This document shows positions 1 through 6,523 of a stretch of DNA of 7,411 bases, piece after piece. A program made the translations under genes and the position numbers. How positions within the stretch are numbered: position 1 is the stretch's first letter; every line of letters starts with the position of its first letter. The DNA is from Sphingomonadaceae bacterium (lineage in GTDB: Bacteria > Pseudomonadota > Alphaproteobacteria > Sphingomonadales > Sphingomonadaceae): assembly GCA_009923795.1 (NCBI GenBank), contig RFSU01000120.1:1-7411 (forward strand), given 5' to 3'. The notes under the pieces are model-generated. The model was given only the letters and a program-made list of their open reading frames with translations, was not told where the DNA came from and ran no database searches.

Positions 1-2
1 AT

Positions 3-494
3 GAAGGGGCTTTGGCCGAATTGCTGTCCGCAGTTCGTGCCGCTCTACCGCCTTCAGGGCCGCCCGTTTTTCTGAAGGTTGCGCCAGATTTGGAGCCAGC
101 AGATATTGAGGCGATTGCCCGATTATCGATGGGGCAGGTGGATGCGCTGATCATTTCGAACACCACGATCTCACGGCCGCCGCTCCAATCGCCACATGCT
201 GGGGAAACCGGTGGCTTGTCCGGCGCACCGCTCAAGGCTTTGGCGCAGCAGCGCATGGCCGATTTCGCCCGCGCAACGGGGGGTGGCCTTCCGCTGATCG
301 GCGTGGGCGGGATCGCCAGCGCCGAAGATGCCTATGCCCGCATCCGAGCGGGCGCGTCGCTCATCCAGCTCTATTCAGCGCTTGTTTATGAAGGGCCAGG
401 GCTTGTCCGCCGAATTAATCGAGGGCTGGCCGCGCTTTTGCGGCGGGATGGTTTTACCAGCATCACAGATGCCGTGGGCGTCGATATCCGTTAG
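3..494 (+). CDS. pyrD: Dihydroorotate dehydrogenase (quinone), class 2, C-terminal part
   Basis: This is the 3' part of PyrD; the reading frame is open to the left window edge and the true start lies outside. About 163 codons are visible, roughly the C-terminal half of a protein that is usually 330-360 aa. Class 2 enzymes sit on the inner face of the cytoplasmic membrane and oxidise dihydroorotate to orotate with FMN, passing electrons to ubiquinone (fourth step of de novo pyrimidine synthesis). Visible family motifs, in order, are FLKVAPDL (FMN-contacting lysine), ISNTT (substrate/FMN asparagine), GGLSGAPL, LIGVGGIASAEDAYARI and AGASLIQLYSALVYEGP (FMN phosphate-binding end of the barrel). 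The end, with a bulky loop after the last barrel strand and a TAG stop, looks intact. The next gene on the same strand, ggt, begins 37 bp downstream, so co-transcription is possible, though the two are metabolically unrelated. The identification is secure. Confidence 0.96.
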   Translation, partial: EGALAELLSAVRAALPPSGPPVFLKVAPDLEPADIEAIARLSMGQVDALIISNTTISRPPLQSPHAGETGGLSGAPLKALAQQRMADFARATGGGLPLIGVGGIASAEDAYARIRAGASLIQLYSALVYEGPGLVRRINRGLAALLRRDGFTSITDAVGVDIR

Positions 495-531
495 GGCTTG
501 CTCCGCAAGGCCATGTGGTTAGGTTGGGATT

Positions 532-2205
532 ATGAAAAAGCTTTTCCTGTATGTGATGCTTCTGATCAGCCTGCCGACGGCGGGTTTTGCAGAAAAAGGG
601 GCCGTCTCGGCAGCAGATCCGCGCGCAGCCGCGGCCGGGCAACAGATGTTGCGCGAAGGTGGCACCGCGGCAGATGCGGCGCTGGCCATGATGCTGACGC
701 TGTCTGTGGTGGAGCCCCAATCCTCGGGCATCGGCGGCGGTGGCTTCTTGGTCTATCATGACAGCAAGACGGGCGGCGTCGCAACGATTGATGGCCGAGA
801 AAAAGCGCCTGCCGCGATGCGCGAAGACCGCTTTCTTGGCCCGGATGGCAAAGTCATTCCGTTTCGTGATGCGTTTTTGGGCGGCCATTCCGTTGGCGTA
901 CCGGGCAATATAGCCCTTATGGCAAAGGCGCATGCCAAATGGGGCAAGCTGCACTGGGAAAAGCTCTTTCAACCTGCCATCGCCTTGGCGGAGCAGGGCT
1001 ATGTCGTGACCCCAAGACTGGCAGGCGTCATCGCGCAATTGGCGCCGCTCTGGGATGGGTTTGACGCGACCAAGGCCATTTATTTTCAAGATGGCCATCC
1101 CAAGGTTGCGGGCGATGTGGTTCGCAATCCCGCGCTTGCAAACACGCTGCGCCAGATCGCCAAAAAGGGCCCGAGCGCCTTTTACACAGGCCCGATTGCG
1201 CAAGAAATTGCATCGGCTGTATCCAATGCGCCGCGCAATGCCGTGCCGATGACGCTGGCTGATCTTGCCGCCTATGAGGCCAAGGAGCGGCCGCCCGTGT
1301 GCGTGATGTACCGGGTTTATCGCCTGTGCGGCATGGGGCCGCCGTCTTCCGGTGCGACAACGGTGTTCCAGATTTTGGGCATGGTGGAGCGGTTTGACAT
1401 GAAGGCGCTTGGGCCAGACAGTCCAAAGGCTTGGCATGTGATCGCTGAGGCAATGCAATTGGCCTATGCCGATCGCGAAAAATATCTTGCCGATCCAGAC
1501 TATGTGGCGGTTCCTGTGACAGGCTTGCTGGACAAGGGCTATATTGCCAGCCGCTCTGCCTTGATTTCGGAAAACAGCACGCGCGCGTCCTACCCAGCTG
1601 GGATGCCGCCGGGCGCAGAGCCGCGCACGGCGGCCATATCTGGCGAAGTCATGGGCACGACCCATTTTGTGGCGGCGGATCGCCTTGGCAATGTCGCCAG
1701 CATGACCTCAACGGTGGAAGGCCCCTTTGGCAGCCAGCTGGTGGCTGCAGGAATGGTTTTGAACAATGAGATGACCGATTTCAGTCTTGCCCCGATGAAG
1801 GATGGCCTGCCTGTTGCCAATCGTCCGCAGCCGGGCAAGCGGCCCGTGTCGTCTATGTCGCCGACCATTGTCTATGGGCCGGATGGACAGCCTATTTTCG
1901 CGGTCGGTGCAGCTGGTGGCAAGCGGATCATCATGCAAGTGGCCAAGACGCTGATTGCCCATCTGGATTGGGGGATGAACGCGCAAGCCGCGCTTGCCGC
2001 ACCCAACATCTATTTTAACAGCGGCGCTATTCTGGTTGAGAGCGGCACGTTATTGGCAGCGCAGGCGGATGCCCTGACGCAGCTGGGTCATGTGGTGATG
2101 GTCAATCCGATTAGCCCATCCAAAGCCAATGCGGCGGAACACATCGCCTCTGGCTGGGTGGGGGCTGCCGACCCGCGCAGCGACGGCGTGGGCTTGAGTG
2201 AGTGA
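532..2205 (+). CDS. ggt: Gamma-glutamyltransferase / glutathione hydrolase, secreted
   Basis: The product is a 557-aa Ntn-hydrolase of the gamma-glutamyltranspeptidase family, which cleaves the gamma-glutamyl bond of glutathione or transfers the glutamyl group to amino acids or water. Residues 1-20 form a Sec signal peptide (KK, then LFLYVMLLISL, then AGFA before EKG), so it acts in the periplasm. The fold motifs are EGGTAADAA (42-50), SSGIGGGGF (64-72), and IDGREKAP (86-93, with R89 matching E. coli Arg114). The self-processing site is MGTTH, so T376 should be the new N-terminus and nucleophile of the small subunit. T394, E413, D416, the serine pair S440-S441 and the glycines G462-G463 fill the other active-site positions. 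E396 stands where E. coli has Asn411, as in the Bacillus-type enzyme, and E413 where E. coli has Gln430. The lid-loop region (417-439) is shorter than in E. coli. The C-terminus GAADPRSDG is typical of the family. The ATG at 532 has only a loose ribosome site (AGGTTGGGA, 521-529), but the signal peptide fits this start. Confidence 0.95.
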   Translation: MKKLFLYVMLLISLPTAGFAEKGAVSAADPRAAAAGQQMLREGGTAADAALAMMLTLSVVEPQSSGIGGGGFLVYHDSKTGGVATIDGREKAPAAMREDRFLGPDGKVIPFRDAFLGGHSVGVPGNIALMAKAHAKWGKLHWEKLFQPAIALAEQGYVVTPRLAGVIAQLAPLWDGFDATKAIYFQDGHPKVAGDVVRNPALANTLRQIAKKGPSAFYTGPIAQEIASAVSNAPRNAVPMTLADLAAYEAKERPPVCVMYRVYRLCGMGPPSSGATTVFQILGMVERFDMKALGPDSPKAWHVIAEAMQLAYADREKYLADPDYVAVPVTGLLDKGYIASRSALISENSTRASYPAGMPPGAEPRTAAISGEVMGTTHFVAADRLGNVASMTSTVEGPFGSQLVAAGMVLNNEMTDFSLAPMKDGLPVANRPQPGKRPVSSMSPTIVYGPDGQPIFAVGAAGGKRIIMQVAKTLIAHLDWGMNAQAALAAPNIYFNSGAILVESGTLLAAQADALTQLGHVVMVNPISPSKANAAEHIASGWVGAADPRSDGVGLSE

Positions 2206-2256
2206 TTTAAACTCGGCAAAAGAAACTCAGGACCAGTAATTTAGAACAATATGATC

Positions 2257-2262
2257 GGGAGA
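2257..2262 (+). promoter_or_regulatory. Ribosome binding site favouring the GTG start at 2269
   Basis: GGGAGA lies about seven bases before an in-frame GTG at 2269. The upstream ATG at 2251 has no purine-rich site at normal distance; the nearest, AGGA at 2229-2232, is about 18 bases away. This supports starting the acyl-CoA synthetase at 2269, giving the N-terminus MREFEHFPNLV. Confidence 0.6.
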
Positions 2263-2268
2263 CAGGGC

Positions 2269-4062
2269 GTGAGGGAGTTTGAACATTTCCCAAATTTGGT
2301 GACAATGTTTTTCACCCGGGCAAAGGAACAGGGCGATGCCCCCTTTCTTTGGGCAAAGCATGAGGGCGCTTGGCAACCGATCAGCTGGGCCGAGGCCGCG
2401 CATCAGGTTGCGGCTTTGGCCCAATCGCTCAAATCCTTGGGGTTGGAACCGGGTGATCGGGTCATGCTGGTGTCTGAGAACCGCCCCGAATGGTGCATTG
2501 CCGATCTTGGCATCATGGCGGCAGGCTGCGTCACCGTGCCGACCTACACCACGAATATGGAGCGGGATCACCAGCATATCATCGAAGATTCCGGGGCCAG
2601 CGCCATCATCGTGTCCACGCCCAAGCTGGCGCAATCGGTTATGCCCGCGGCCATCCGGGCAACGCGCGCGCACCAGCTGATTGGGATAGAGCCGTTGCGG
2701 GTCGGTCAGTCCACGGGCGTGACAATTCAGAATTGGGCAGATCTTGTGTCTGGCCCGGCAGATGTCAATGCCTGTGCGGCCCATGCCGCCGCCAATTTCA
2801 AACGCGATGATCTGGCCTGCATCATTTACACCAGCGGGACGGGCGGCGCGCCGCGCGGGGTGCGTCAGCATCATGGCGCGATCCTGTGTAATGTCGAAGG
2901 TTGTGCTGAAATTATTGCCGAGGATTTTGGATGGGATGACGAAGTCTTCCTGTCCTTCCTGCCCCTTAGCCATGCCTATGAACATACAGGCGGTCAGCAT
3001 TTCCCCATCGGTCTTGGGGCGCAAATCTATTATTCGGAAGGGCTGGAAAAGCTCGCGTCCAATATTGAGGAAACACGCCCCACCCTCATGGTCGTTGTGC
3101 CGCGCCTGTTTGAAGTGCTGCGCGCCCGGATTTTGAAGCAAATCGAAAAGCAAGGTGCGCTGCCGCAAGCGCTGATGCGCCGCGCGCTTGCGCTGGGCGC
3201 AAAGGAATTGGCGGGCGGCCTTTCGCTTTGGGATCGGCCGTTAAACGCAGTCATCAACCGGACATTGCGGCCCAAAATTCAGCAGCGCTTTGGCGGGCGG
3301 ATGAAGGCCATGGTCTCTGGCGGGGCGCCGCTGAACCCCGACATTGGCGTGTTCTTTCACGCGATGGGGCTGTCGATGCTGCAGGGCTATGGCCAGACCG
3401 AAGCGGCCCCGGTCATTTCCTGCAATCGCCCCAAGGCCGGGCTGAAAATGGATACGGTCGGCCCGCCGATGAAGAATGTTGAGGTCAAAATTGCGGAGGA
3501 TGGCGAAATCCTCGTGCGCGGTGAATTGGTGATGCATGGCTATTGGCGCAATGAGGCAGAGACGGCCCGTGTGCTTCAAAATGGCTGGCTGCACACCGGC
3601 GACATTGGCGAAATCGATGACAAGGGCCGCATCCGCATCACCGATCGCAAGAAGGACATTATCGTCAACGATAAGGGCGAGAATGTCAGTCCGCAAAAGG
3701 TGGAGGGGATGCTGACGCTCCAGCCGGAGATTTTCCAAGCGATGGTGTCAGGCGATAAGCGGCCCCATCTCGTTGGTCTTGCCGTGCCGGATCCTGAATG
3801 GGCGGTGGAATGGGCACAGGCCAATGGCGAAGATTATGATCTGTCGGCGCTGTGCGGCCTTCCTGCCTTTCGTACTGCGGTGATGGCGGCGGTAGACCGG
3901 GTGAATGCGCAGGTTTCGGCGACGGAAAAAGTCCGCAAGATCACGTTGACGCCCGATGCCTTTACCATCGACAATGAAATGCTGACGCCCAGTTTGAAAA
4001 TCCGGCGGCATGTGATCCGCCAGACCTATGGGGATAGGCTGGACGCGCTTTACAAGGGCTAA
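2269..4062 (+). CDS. Long-chain fatty-acid--CoA ligase (AMP-forming), FadD15-like
   Basis: This is a cytoplasmic or membrane-associated enzyme of the ANL adenylate-forming superfamily, which activates a fatty acid with ATP to an acyl-adenylate and then to acyl-CoA, for beta-oxidation or lipid synthesis. From the chosen GTG it has 597 aa; the alternative ATG at 2251 gives 603 aa. The numbers below count from that ATG. The order is: N-terminal LVSENRPEW (73-81); the ATP/pyrophosphate loop YTSGTGGAPRGV (193-204); FLPLSHAYEHTGG (236-248); SGGAPL (356-361); the adenine motif GYGQTE (379-384); LHTGDIG (447-453, D451 binding ribose); ITDRKKDIIV (463-472), where the C-terminal domain hinges; and LTPSLKIRR (578-586) near the end. 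The layout and length fit the FAA1/FadD15 group rather than E. coli FadD. The P-loop departs from the usual TSGTTGxPKGV at two places (see findings). It follows ggt by 63 bp. Its TAA stop overlaps the stop of the convergent lipoprotein gene. Chain-length preference cannot be read from sequence. Confidence 0.93.
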   Translation: MREFEHFPNLVTMFFTRAKEQGDAPFLWAKHEGAWQPISWAEAAHQVAALAQSLKSLGLEPGDRVMLVSENRPEWCIADLGIMAAGCVTVPTYTTNMERDHQHIIEDSGASAIIVSTPKLAQSVMPAAIRATRAHQLIGIEPLRVGQSTGVTIQNWADLVSGPADVNACAAHAAANFKRDDLACIIYTSGTGGAPRGVRQHHGAILCNVEGCAEIIAEDFGWDDEVFLSFLPLSHAYEHTGGQHFPIGLGAQIYYSEGLEKLASNIEETRPTLMVVVPRLFEVLRARILKQIEKQGALPQALMRRALALGAKELAGGLSLWDRPLNAVINRTLRPKIQQRFGGRMKAMVSGGAPLNPDIGVFFHAMGLSMLQGYGQTEAAPVISCNRPKAGLKMDTVGPPMKNVEVKIAEDGEILVRGELVMHGYWRNEAETARVLQNGWLHTGDIGEIDDKGRIRITDRKKDIIVNDKGENVSPQKVEGMLTLQPEIFQAMVSGDKRPHLVGLAVPDPEWAVEWAQANGEDYDLSALCGLPAFRTAVMAAVDRVNAQVSATEKVRKITLTPDAFTIDNEMLTPSLKIRRHVIRQTYGDRLDALYKG

Positions 4063-4469
4063 GGCCGGGTGCGGCGATAGGGGGTGAAGGGACCGAGCGC
4101 GCAAGAGCCGGTTTCAAACCCCGCGACGAGATCAGCGGTGCGGGCAATATCGCCCGCGCACATCTGGCTTGATGTTTGCCGGATGATCAATGCCTCCCCG
4201 CGGCCGACGCCCTGGCAAGAACCGATTGTATCATTGCGGTAAATGAGGTTGCGGCCCGCATGGAAGATCAGGCTGTGATCGCCATAGGCTTCGGGCCCGC
4301 GCACATCACGGTTCATCATGCAATTAACGGGCTTTCCGGCGGTGAACCCCGCAAGGTCGGCGTCCAGCCGTGCGGCCTCACGCGCTTGTATCTGAAGGCG
4401 CTTTTCGGTCGGCTGAAGGGTGCAGCCCGCGAGCGTGATCAACGCCAAGGGAAGGATTAGTCTGCGCAT
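4059..4469 (-). CDS. Small lipoprotein of unknown function
   Basis: The product is a predicted lipoprotein of 136 aa. The signal sequence MRRLILPLALITLAGC ends in a clear lipobox (LAGC), so the Cys should be lipidated and the protein anchored in a membrane facing the periplasm. The mature part starts TLQPTEKRLQIQ, followed by a short charged, probably helical stretch (AREAARLDADLAG). The rest is a compact domain with four further cysteines in the contexts VNCMM, GSCQG, SQMCAGD and GSCALG, enough for two disulfides. It ends in PYRR plus a short tail. I associate this layout with small uncharacterised sphingomonad lipoproteins but cannot name a function. The start was chosen at 4469 because GGGAGA (4476-4481) sits seven bases before it; an in-frame ATG two codons upstream (4475) would abut that site. 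It follows gloB by 20 bp and is probably the last gene of the operon. Its stop overlaps the stop of the convergent acyl-CoA synthetase gene. Confidence 0.85.
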   Translation of the reverse strand: MRRLILPLALITLAGCTLQPTEKRLQIQAREAARLDADLAGFTAGKPVNCMMNRDVRGPEAYGDHSLIFHAGRNLIYRNDTIGSCQGVGRGEALIIRQTSSQMCAGDIARTADLVAGFETGSCALGPFTPYRRTRP

Positions 4470-4475
4470 CTTCAT

Positions 4476-4481
4476 TCTCCC
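4476..4481 (-). promoter_or_regulatory. Ribosome binding site for the lipoprotein gene
   Basis: On the minus strand this reads GGGAGA, seven bases before the ATG at 4469 but only about one base before the ATG at 4475. The spacing decides for the downstream ATG and gives the signal peptide a normal MRR start. Confidence 0.6.
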
Positions 4482-4489
4482 GTCAGTGC

Positions 4490-5218
4490 TTATTGAAAAC
4501 TATCTTTGGCCGCCCGACGTTCCGCCAGCTCCTGCGCGTTTTTTGCGCGCATGAAAGGGTTGGTCGCCTTTTCTAAAGAAATGCTGGTCGGCACGGTGGC
4601 GTCACCGCGCGCGCGGGCGGCTTCCACGGCGTTCATCCGGGCGACAATATGTTCATTGTCCGGCTCTGCCACAAGCGCATAGCGGCCATTGGAGAGTGTA
4701 TATTCATGCGCGCAATAGACCGCCGTCTCATCGGGTAAAGCGGCGAGGCGTTGCATATTGTCGAACATTTGTTCGGCCGTGCCTTCAAATAATCGGCCAC
4801 AGCCCATGGCAAACAAGGTATCGCCGACAAAGACGGTTTTCTCGCTCGGCAGGTGATAGGCGATATGCCCCGCGGTGTGCGCAGGAACGTCGATCACGTC
4901 GGCGGCAATTGTGCCAATCTTCACCTGATCCCCACCAGCGACTTTATGATCCAATGTCGGGATGCGCTCTGCCTCCGCAGAAGGGCCGGAAATGGAACAA
5001 TTGGTTGCCGCCTTGATCTCCGCATTGCCGCCGACATGGTCGGGGTGCCAGTGCGTGTTCCAAATTTGGGTGATGCGCCAGCCGCGCTTGGCCGCCGCCT
5101 CCAACACCGGTTCGGCAACGGCGGGGTCGATCACGACTGTCTCTCCCGATGCAGCATCGTGCATCAGCCAGACATAATTGTCAGACAAAACGGGAATGCG
5201 GACGATTTCGACTGTCAT
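4490..5218 (-). CDS. gloB: Hydroxyacylglutathione hydrolase (glyoxalase II)
   Basis: GloB is a cytoplasmic metallo-beta-lactamase-fold thioesterase that hydrolyses S-D-lactoylglutathione to D-lactate and free glutathione, the second step of methylglyoxal detoxification. The 242-aa length is normal. The binuclear metal site is complete: NTHWHPDHVGG (54-64) supplies H56, H58, D60 and H61, AHTAGH supplies H114, VGDTLF supplies D133 and CAHEYT supplies H171. MGCGRLFEGTAEQM (138-151) and the C-terminal TNPFMR (219-224, substrate-binding helical region) are family hallmarks. The frame is open further upstream, to 5347, but that extension runs antiparallel through gloA in another frame. The ATG at 5218 is preceded by GAGGACAAGG at normal distance and gives the usual N-terminus MTVEIVRIPVLSDNY. 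The gene starts 10 bp after the gloA stop, and the TGAGGA there makes the gloA stop part of the gloB ribosome site, so translation is probably coupled. Confidence 0.96.
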   Translation of the reverse strand: MTVEIVRIPVLSDNYVWLMHDAASGETVVIDPAVAEPVLEAAAKRGWRITQIWNTHWHPDHVGGNAEIKAATNCSISGPSAEAERIPTLDHKVAGGDQVKIGTIAADVIDVPAHTAGHIAYHLPSEKTVFVGDTLFAMGCGRLFEGTAEQMFDNMQRLAALPDETAVYCAHEYTLSNGRYALVAEPDNEHIVARMNAVEAARARGDATVPTSISLEKATNPFMRAKNAQELAERRAAKDSFQ

Positions 5219-5228
5219 GACCTTGTCC

Positions 5229-5648
5229 TCACCAATGGCCGATATTGGGCATAGAGGCCCAAGGTTCGGCAAGGGGCAGAGCATCTCCGTCTTGAAGCAG
5301 CTCGACCGAGATATTGTCGGGCGAACGGACAAAGGCCATGCGGCCATCGCGCGGGGGGCGGTTGATCGTCACGCCGCCCTCCATCAGCTTCTGGCAGGTC
5401 TCATAAATATTGGACACGCTATAGGCGAGATGGCCGAAATTGCGCCCTTCGCCATAGCCGCTTTCATCCCAATTATGGGTGAGTTCAATCTGCGCCTCTT
5501 CATCCCCAGGGGCTGCAAGAAAGATGAGCGAGAACCGACCCGCTTCATAGTCAAAGCGGCGCACTTCCTGAAGACCCATTAGGGAGAAGAACCGGATCGT
5601 CGCGTCCGGATCGGATACGCGGATCATCGTGTGAAGATATTTGATCAC
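5229..5648 (-). CDS. gloA: Lactoylglutathione lyase (glyoxalase I), VOC family
   Basis: Glyoxalase I isomerises the hemithioacetal of methylglyoxal and glutathione to S-D-lactoylglutathione in the cytoplasm. The 139-aa length is that of the short, E. coli-like class. All four metal ligands known for E. coli GloA are present at matching places: H6 (YLHTMIRV), E55 (QIELTHNW), H73 (FGHLAYSV) and E116 (ISVELLQ). The short form without the insertions of the human enzyme suggests nickel or cobalt rather than zinc, though the metal is inferred. Two babbabb VOC modules are visible (about 4-60 and 71-120), followed by a tail ending MPNIGHW. The start is GTG, supported by an ideal AAGGAG five bases upstream. 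gloB follows after 10 bp, so substrate and product enzymes are made from one transcript. The tail residues after about 122 are of no obvious function. Confidence 0.95.
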   Translation of the reverse strand: MIKYLHTMIRVSDPDATIRFFSLMGLQEVRRFDYEAGRFSLIFLAAPGDEEAQIELTHNWDESGYGEGRNFGHLAYSVSNIYETCQKLMEGGVTINRPPRDGRMAFVRSPDNISVELLQDGDALPLAEPWASMPNIGHW

Positions 5649-5653
5649 CTCAA

Positions 5654-5659
5654 CTCCTT
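5654..5659 (-). promoter_or_regulatory. Ribosome binding site of gloA
   Basis: Minus-strand AAGGAG, five bases before the GTG at 5648. It is the best Shine-Dalgarno sequence in the window and justifies the non-ATG start of gloA. Confidence 0.75.
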
Positions 5660-5706
5660 GGGCTCGGCGCTCTTGTGCGTCCGATGACTATTCACTGATG
5701 GACGCC

Positions 5707-5735
5707 AGAATAGGCGATCCCCAGATCCGAGAAAA
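5707..5735 (-). promoter_or_regulatory. Possible weak promoter for gloA-gloB-lipoprotein
   Basis: In the 107-bp gap between the TPR gene and gloA (5649-5755), the minus strand has TTTTCT (5730-5735) and TATTCT (5707-5712) separated by 17 bp. These match the sigma-70 boxes at about 3/6 and 4/6 positions. The predicted transcript would begin near 5700, leaving a leader of about 50 nt before gloA. The match is weak and rests mainly on the gap being the only sizeable one in the minus-strand cluster. A small GATC-CCCA-GATC inverted repeat (5716-5727) lies in the spacer. No terminator with a T-run was found in this gap. Confidence 0.2.
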
Positions 5736-5755
5736 GCACTTATATCAGCTAAGGC

Positions 5756-6523
5756 TCAGGGCTTTGGCGGTGTCGGCGCGGAGACTTCTCCGCCAAATTG
5801 CTCCAGCGCCCTTTGCGCCGCTTTGCCTTGGGGGCTTTCCGGGGCCAATCGGGCGGCTGCTTCCCAAGCGGTTTGCGCAGCGGCGTCATGGCCCAGCAGG
5901 GCCGCGATATTGCCAGCCTCCAGGGCGACGGAAGGGTCATCGGCCGCCCGTTTGACAGCCTCCCCAATGTCCATTTGCGCGCGACCAAGGTCGCCCGCTC
6001 GGCGCGCGAGCGTTGCGGATAACAGCCATGCCAGCGGATCTTCCGGCACAAGTTTGACGGCTATGTCGAGATCGGCGCGTGCGCGTATTGGGTCGCCGAC
6101 TGCAACAAGTGCACGCGCACGATCAAGATGCGTCAAGCCTGCATCCGCGCCGGTCAGTGTCCCCAAAATAAGGGCTGCATCAAAATAGCCGCGCGCCCGC
6201 ACCGCATCTCCGGCGGCAAGAGCGGCATTGCCCGCCTGCACCCAAATGCCCGCCGCCCGGCCATCCTTTGCGGTTTCTGAGGCATTGCCCGCCTGTTCAA
6301 AGGCGGTCATGGCAGAGGCCCATTTTTCTTGCGCGGCATAGGCCATGCCAAGGCATTGCCGCGCCAGCACATTGCCCCCGTCCACCCGCCAGCGCCCGGC
6401 AAAGGCAATGGCGGCGTCCGCATCGCTGCTAATCAGCGTTACACATTCCCGGAACATCGCTTCATCCGTCTGCACAACAGGGGGCGCCGAACTGGCAAGG
6501 GCGAAGGCAATAAGGACGCTCAC
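5756..6523 (-). CDS. TPR-repeat protein, probably exported
   Basis: This 255-aa protein is built almost wholly of tetratricopeptide-like helical hairpins, which mediate protein-protein contacts. About five repeats can be seen: residues 50-80 (ARQCLGMAYAAQEKWASAM), 91-122 (VQAGNAALAAGDAVRARGYF), 128-160 (LDRARALVAVGDPIRARADL), 162-193 (LLSATLARRAGDLGRAQMDI) and 196-229 (LEAGNIAALLGHDAAAQTAW). They share the A-x-A-x-x-x-G-D and A-A-x-x-x-P spacing. The N-terminus (VLIAFALASSAPP) resembles a signal peptide with an Ala-x-Ala-like end but has no basic residue before the core, so export is uncertain. The C-terminus is a Pro-rich tail (APTPPKP). Translation starts at a GTG that overlaps the stop of the upstream hydrolase gene as GTGA. 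A GGAGA five bases upstream, inside the hydrolase gene, supports it and implies coupled translation. No enzyme domain is present and the partner is unknown. Confidence 0.88.
   Translation of the reverse strand: MSVLIAFALASSAPPVVQTDEAMFRECVTLISSDADAAIAFAGRWRVDGGNVLARQCLGMAYAAQEKWASAMTAFEQAGNASETAKDGRAAGIWVQAGNAALAAGDAVRARGYFDAALILGTLTGADAGLTHLDRARALVAVGDPIRARADLDIAVKLVPEDPLAWLLSATLARRAGDLGRAQMDIGEAVKRAADDPSVALEAGNIAALLGHDAAAQTAWEAAARLAPESPQGKAAQRALEQFGGEVSAPTPPKP

Noticed and set aside
494..512. Hairpin between pyrD and ggt (GGGCTTG, five-base loop, CAAGGCC)
   Set aside because: The seven-base stem has an internal mismatch and no run of T follows, so it is not a convincing terminator.
463..1665. 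400-codon open frame on the minus strand opposite ggt
   Set aside because: It lies wholly antisense to a confidently identified gene. Its translation is rich in Arg, His, Cys and Gly in the scattered way expected from an antisense frame of GC-rich coding DNA, has no recognisable motif, and runs across the pyrD-ggt junction.
2191..2216. GAGT...ACTC inverted repeat around the ggt stop
   Set aside because: The stem is only four bases with a seven-base AT-rich loop and no T-run; too weak for a terminator or operator.
2227..3168. 313-codon open frame on the minus strand opposite the acyl-CoA synthetase gene
   Set aside because: It is antisense to a gene with intact family motifs; the product has no domain, a shadow-like composition and no convincing ribosome site.
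5219..5347. N-terminal extension of gloB by 43 codons
   Set aside because: The frame is open, but the extra residues overlap the end of gloA, resemble no glyoxalase II, and the ATG at 5218 has a good ribosome site and the normal family N-terminus.
5778..5793. Inverted repeat GCGGAGA-CT-TCTCCGC near the end of the TPR gene
   Set aside because: It lies within the coding region, and on the minus strand it is followed by GC-rich sequence and the rest of the gene rather than a T-run. Short perfect repeats like this are expected by chance in GC-rich DNA.
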